Part shown: positions 4,875 to 5,086 of the stretch, piece by piece
How the letters are laid out: each line of letters starts with the position of its first letter
Position numbering within the stretch: the stretch's first letter is position 1
Assembly (NCBI GenBank): GCA_021107495.1
Contig: JAIOSR010000013.1
Coordinates: 1 to 5,086, forward strand
DNA from: Desulfobacterales bacterium
Lineage (GTDB): Bacteria > Desulfobacterota > DSM-4660 > Desulfatiglandales > Desulfatiglandaceae
Reading direction: 5' to 3'
Length of the DNA: 5,086 nt
The notes under the pieces: model-generated
What the model was told of the DNA's origin: nothing
Databases searched by the model: none
Seen by the model: the letters and a program-made list of their open reading frames with translations, nothing else
Made by a program: the position numbers and the translations under genes

Positions 4875-5086
4875 ATGAAATTACGTTTTTTGGATTTCGG
4901 AGAAATAACGGCTGATGATGGGTTTGCTTTTGAGGGAGCAGGTGTATCTGTAATAAGCGACACTAACCCGGACTCACTAAGGCGTCCTTTCCATATGATG
5001 GGTGTGCTGATTGAGCATCCAAAAGAAGGTCCCATATTGTATGATGTGGGACCGGCCCCCAATTTCAAGGAACTCTGGCCGGAACC
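4875..5086 (+). CDS. Metallo-beta-lactamase-fold hydrolase, N-terminal 70 residues (3' truncated by window)
   Basis: The frame starts at ATG 4875 after a perfect ribosome site and is still open at the window end, giving 70 codons plus two bases. The sequence starts MKLRFLDFGEI and carries HMMGVLIEHPKEGPILYDVG followed by PAPNFKELWPE. This matches the first beta strands of the metallo-beta-lactamase fold, where a hydrophobic strand, a turn (EGPIL) and a D-x-G precede the metal site. The form resembles the N-acyl-homoserine-lactonase-like branch. The HxHxDH zinc motif, expected further on, is outside the window, so activity cannot be confirmed. Members hydrolyse lactones, thioesters or other esters in the cytoplasm. 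No signal peptide is seen. The gene is divergent from the XRE/cupin gene, about 1 kb away, so shared regulation is possible but not shown. Confidence 0.85.
   Translation, partial: MKLRFLDFGEITADDGFAFEGAGVSVISDTNPDSLRRPFHMMGVLIEHPKEGPILYDVGPAPNFKELWPE

Noticed and set aside
4844..5068. Minus-strand 74-codon open frame
   Set aside because: It is antisense to the metallo-hydrolase, which has a perfect ribosome site and a recognisable fold signature.

Overview
The window looks like chromosomal DNA from an anaerobic bacterium. It carries the C-terminal part of a tungsten/molybdopterin aldehyde:ferredoxin oxidoreductase (AOR), a strictly anaerobic enzyme type, beside acyl-CoA metabolism. With moderate GC content and cupin-type XRE regulation, this fits a Desulfobacterota-like sulfate reducer or syntroph. 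The organism assignment is inference; no rRNA or marker gene is present.

Layout: 1-513 (+) is the 3' end of an AOR gene cut by the window edge. It converges on a minus-strand group, with an intergenic gap (514-693) that holds a strong interrupted-stem hairpin at 614-652. The minus-strand group, in transcription order, is an XRE/cupin regulator (3824-3273), an acyl-CoA dehydrogenase homologue (3012-1657) and a DUF6282-type metal-dependent hydrolase (1593-694). The last two are 63 bp apart and are probably co-transcribed. The 260-bp gap between regulator and dehydrogenase holds a plausible promoter, two short palindromes and a possible 21-codon leader ORF. About 1 kb (3873-4874) follows without a convincing intact gene. 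It includes regulator promoter candidates and a possible frameshifted gene remnant (4482-4764). At 4875 a plus-strand metallo-beta-lactamase-fold hydrolase starts with a perfect Shine-Dalgarno sequence and runs off the window.

How they may work together (inference): the XRE/cupin protein is a good candidate for a ligand-sensing regulator of the dehydrogenase-hydrolase pair. A heptamer, CTAACAC, occurs in the putative promoters of both. The enzymes would suit anaerobic breakdown of an unidentified carboxylic acid or its CoA thioester, with hydrolases opening or deacylating intermediates and the AOR interconverting aldehyde and acid. The most notable observation is that the acyl-CoA dehydrogenase homologue has Leu and Gly at the two positions where the family normally carries its catalytic glutamate, so it may not do standard alpha,beta-dehydrogenation.
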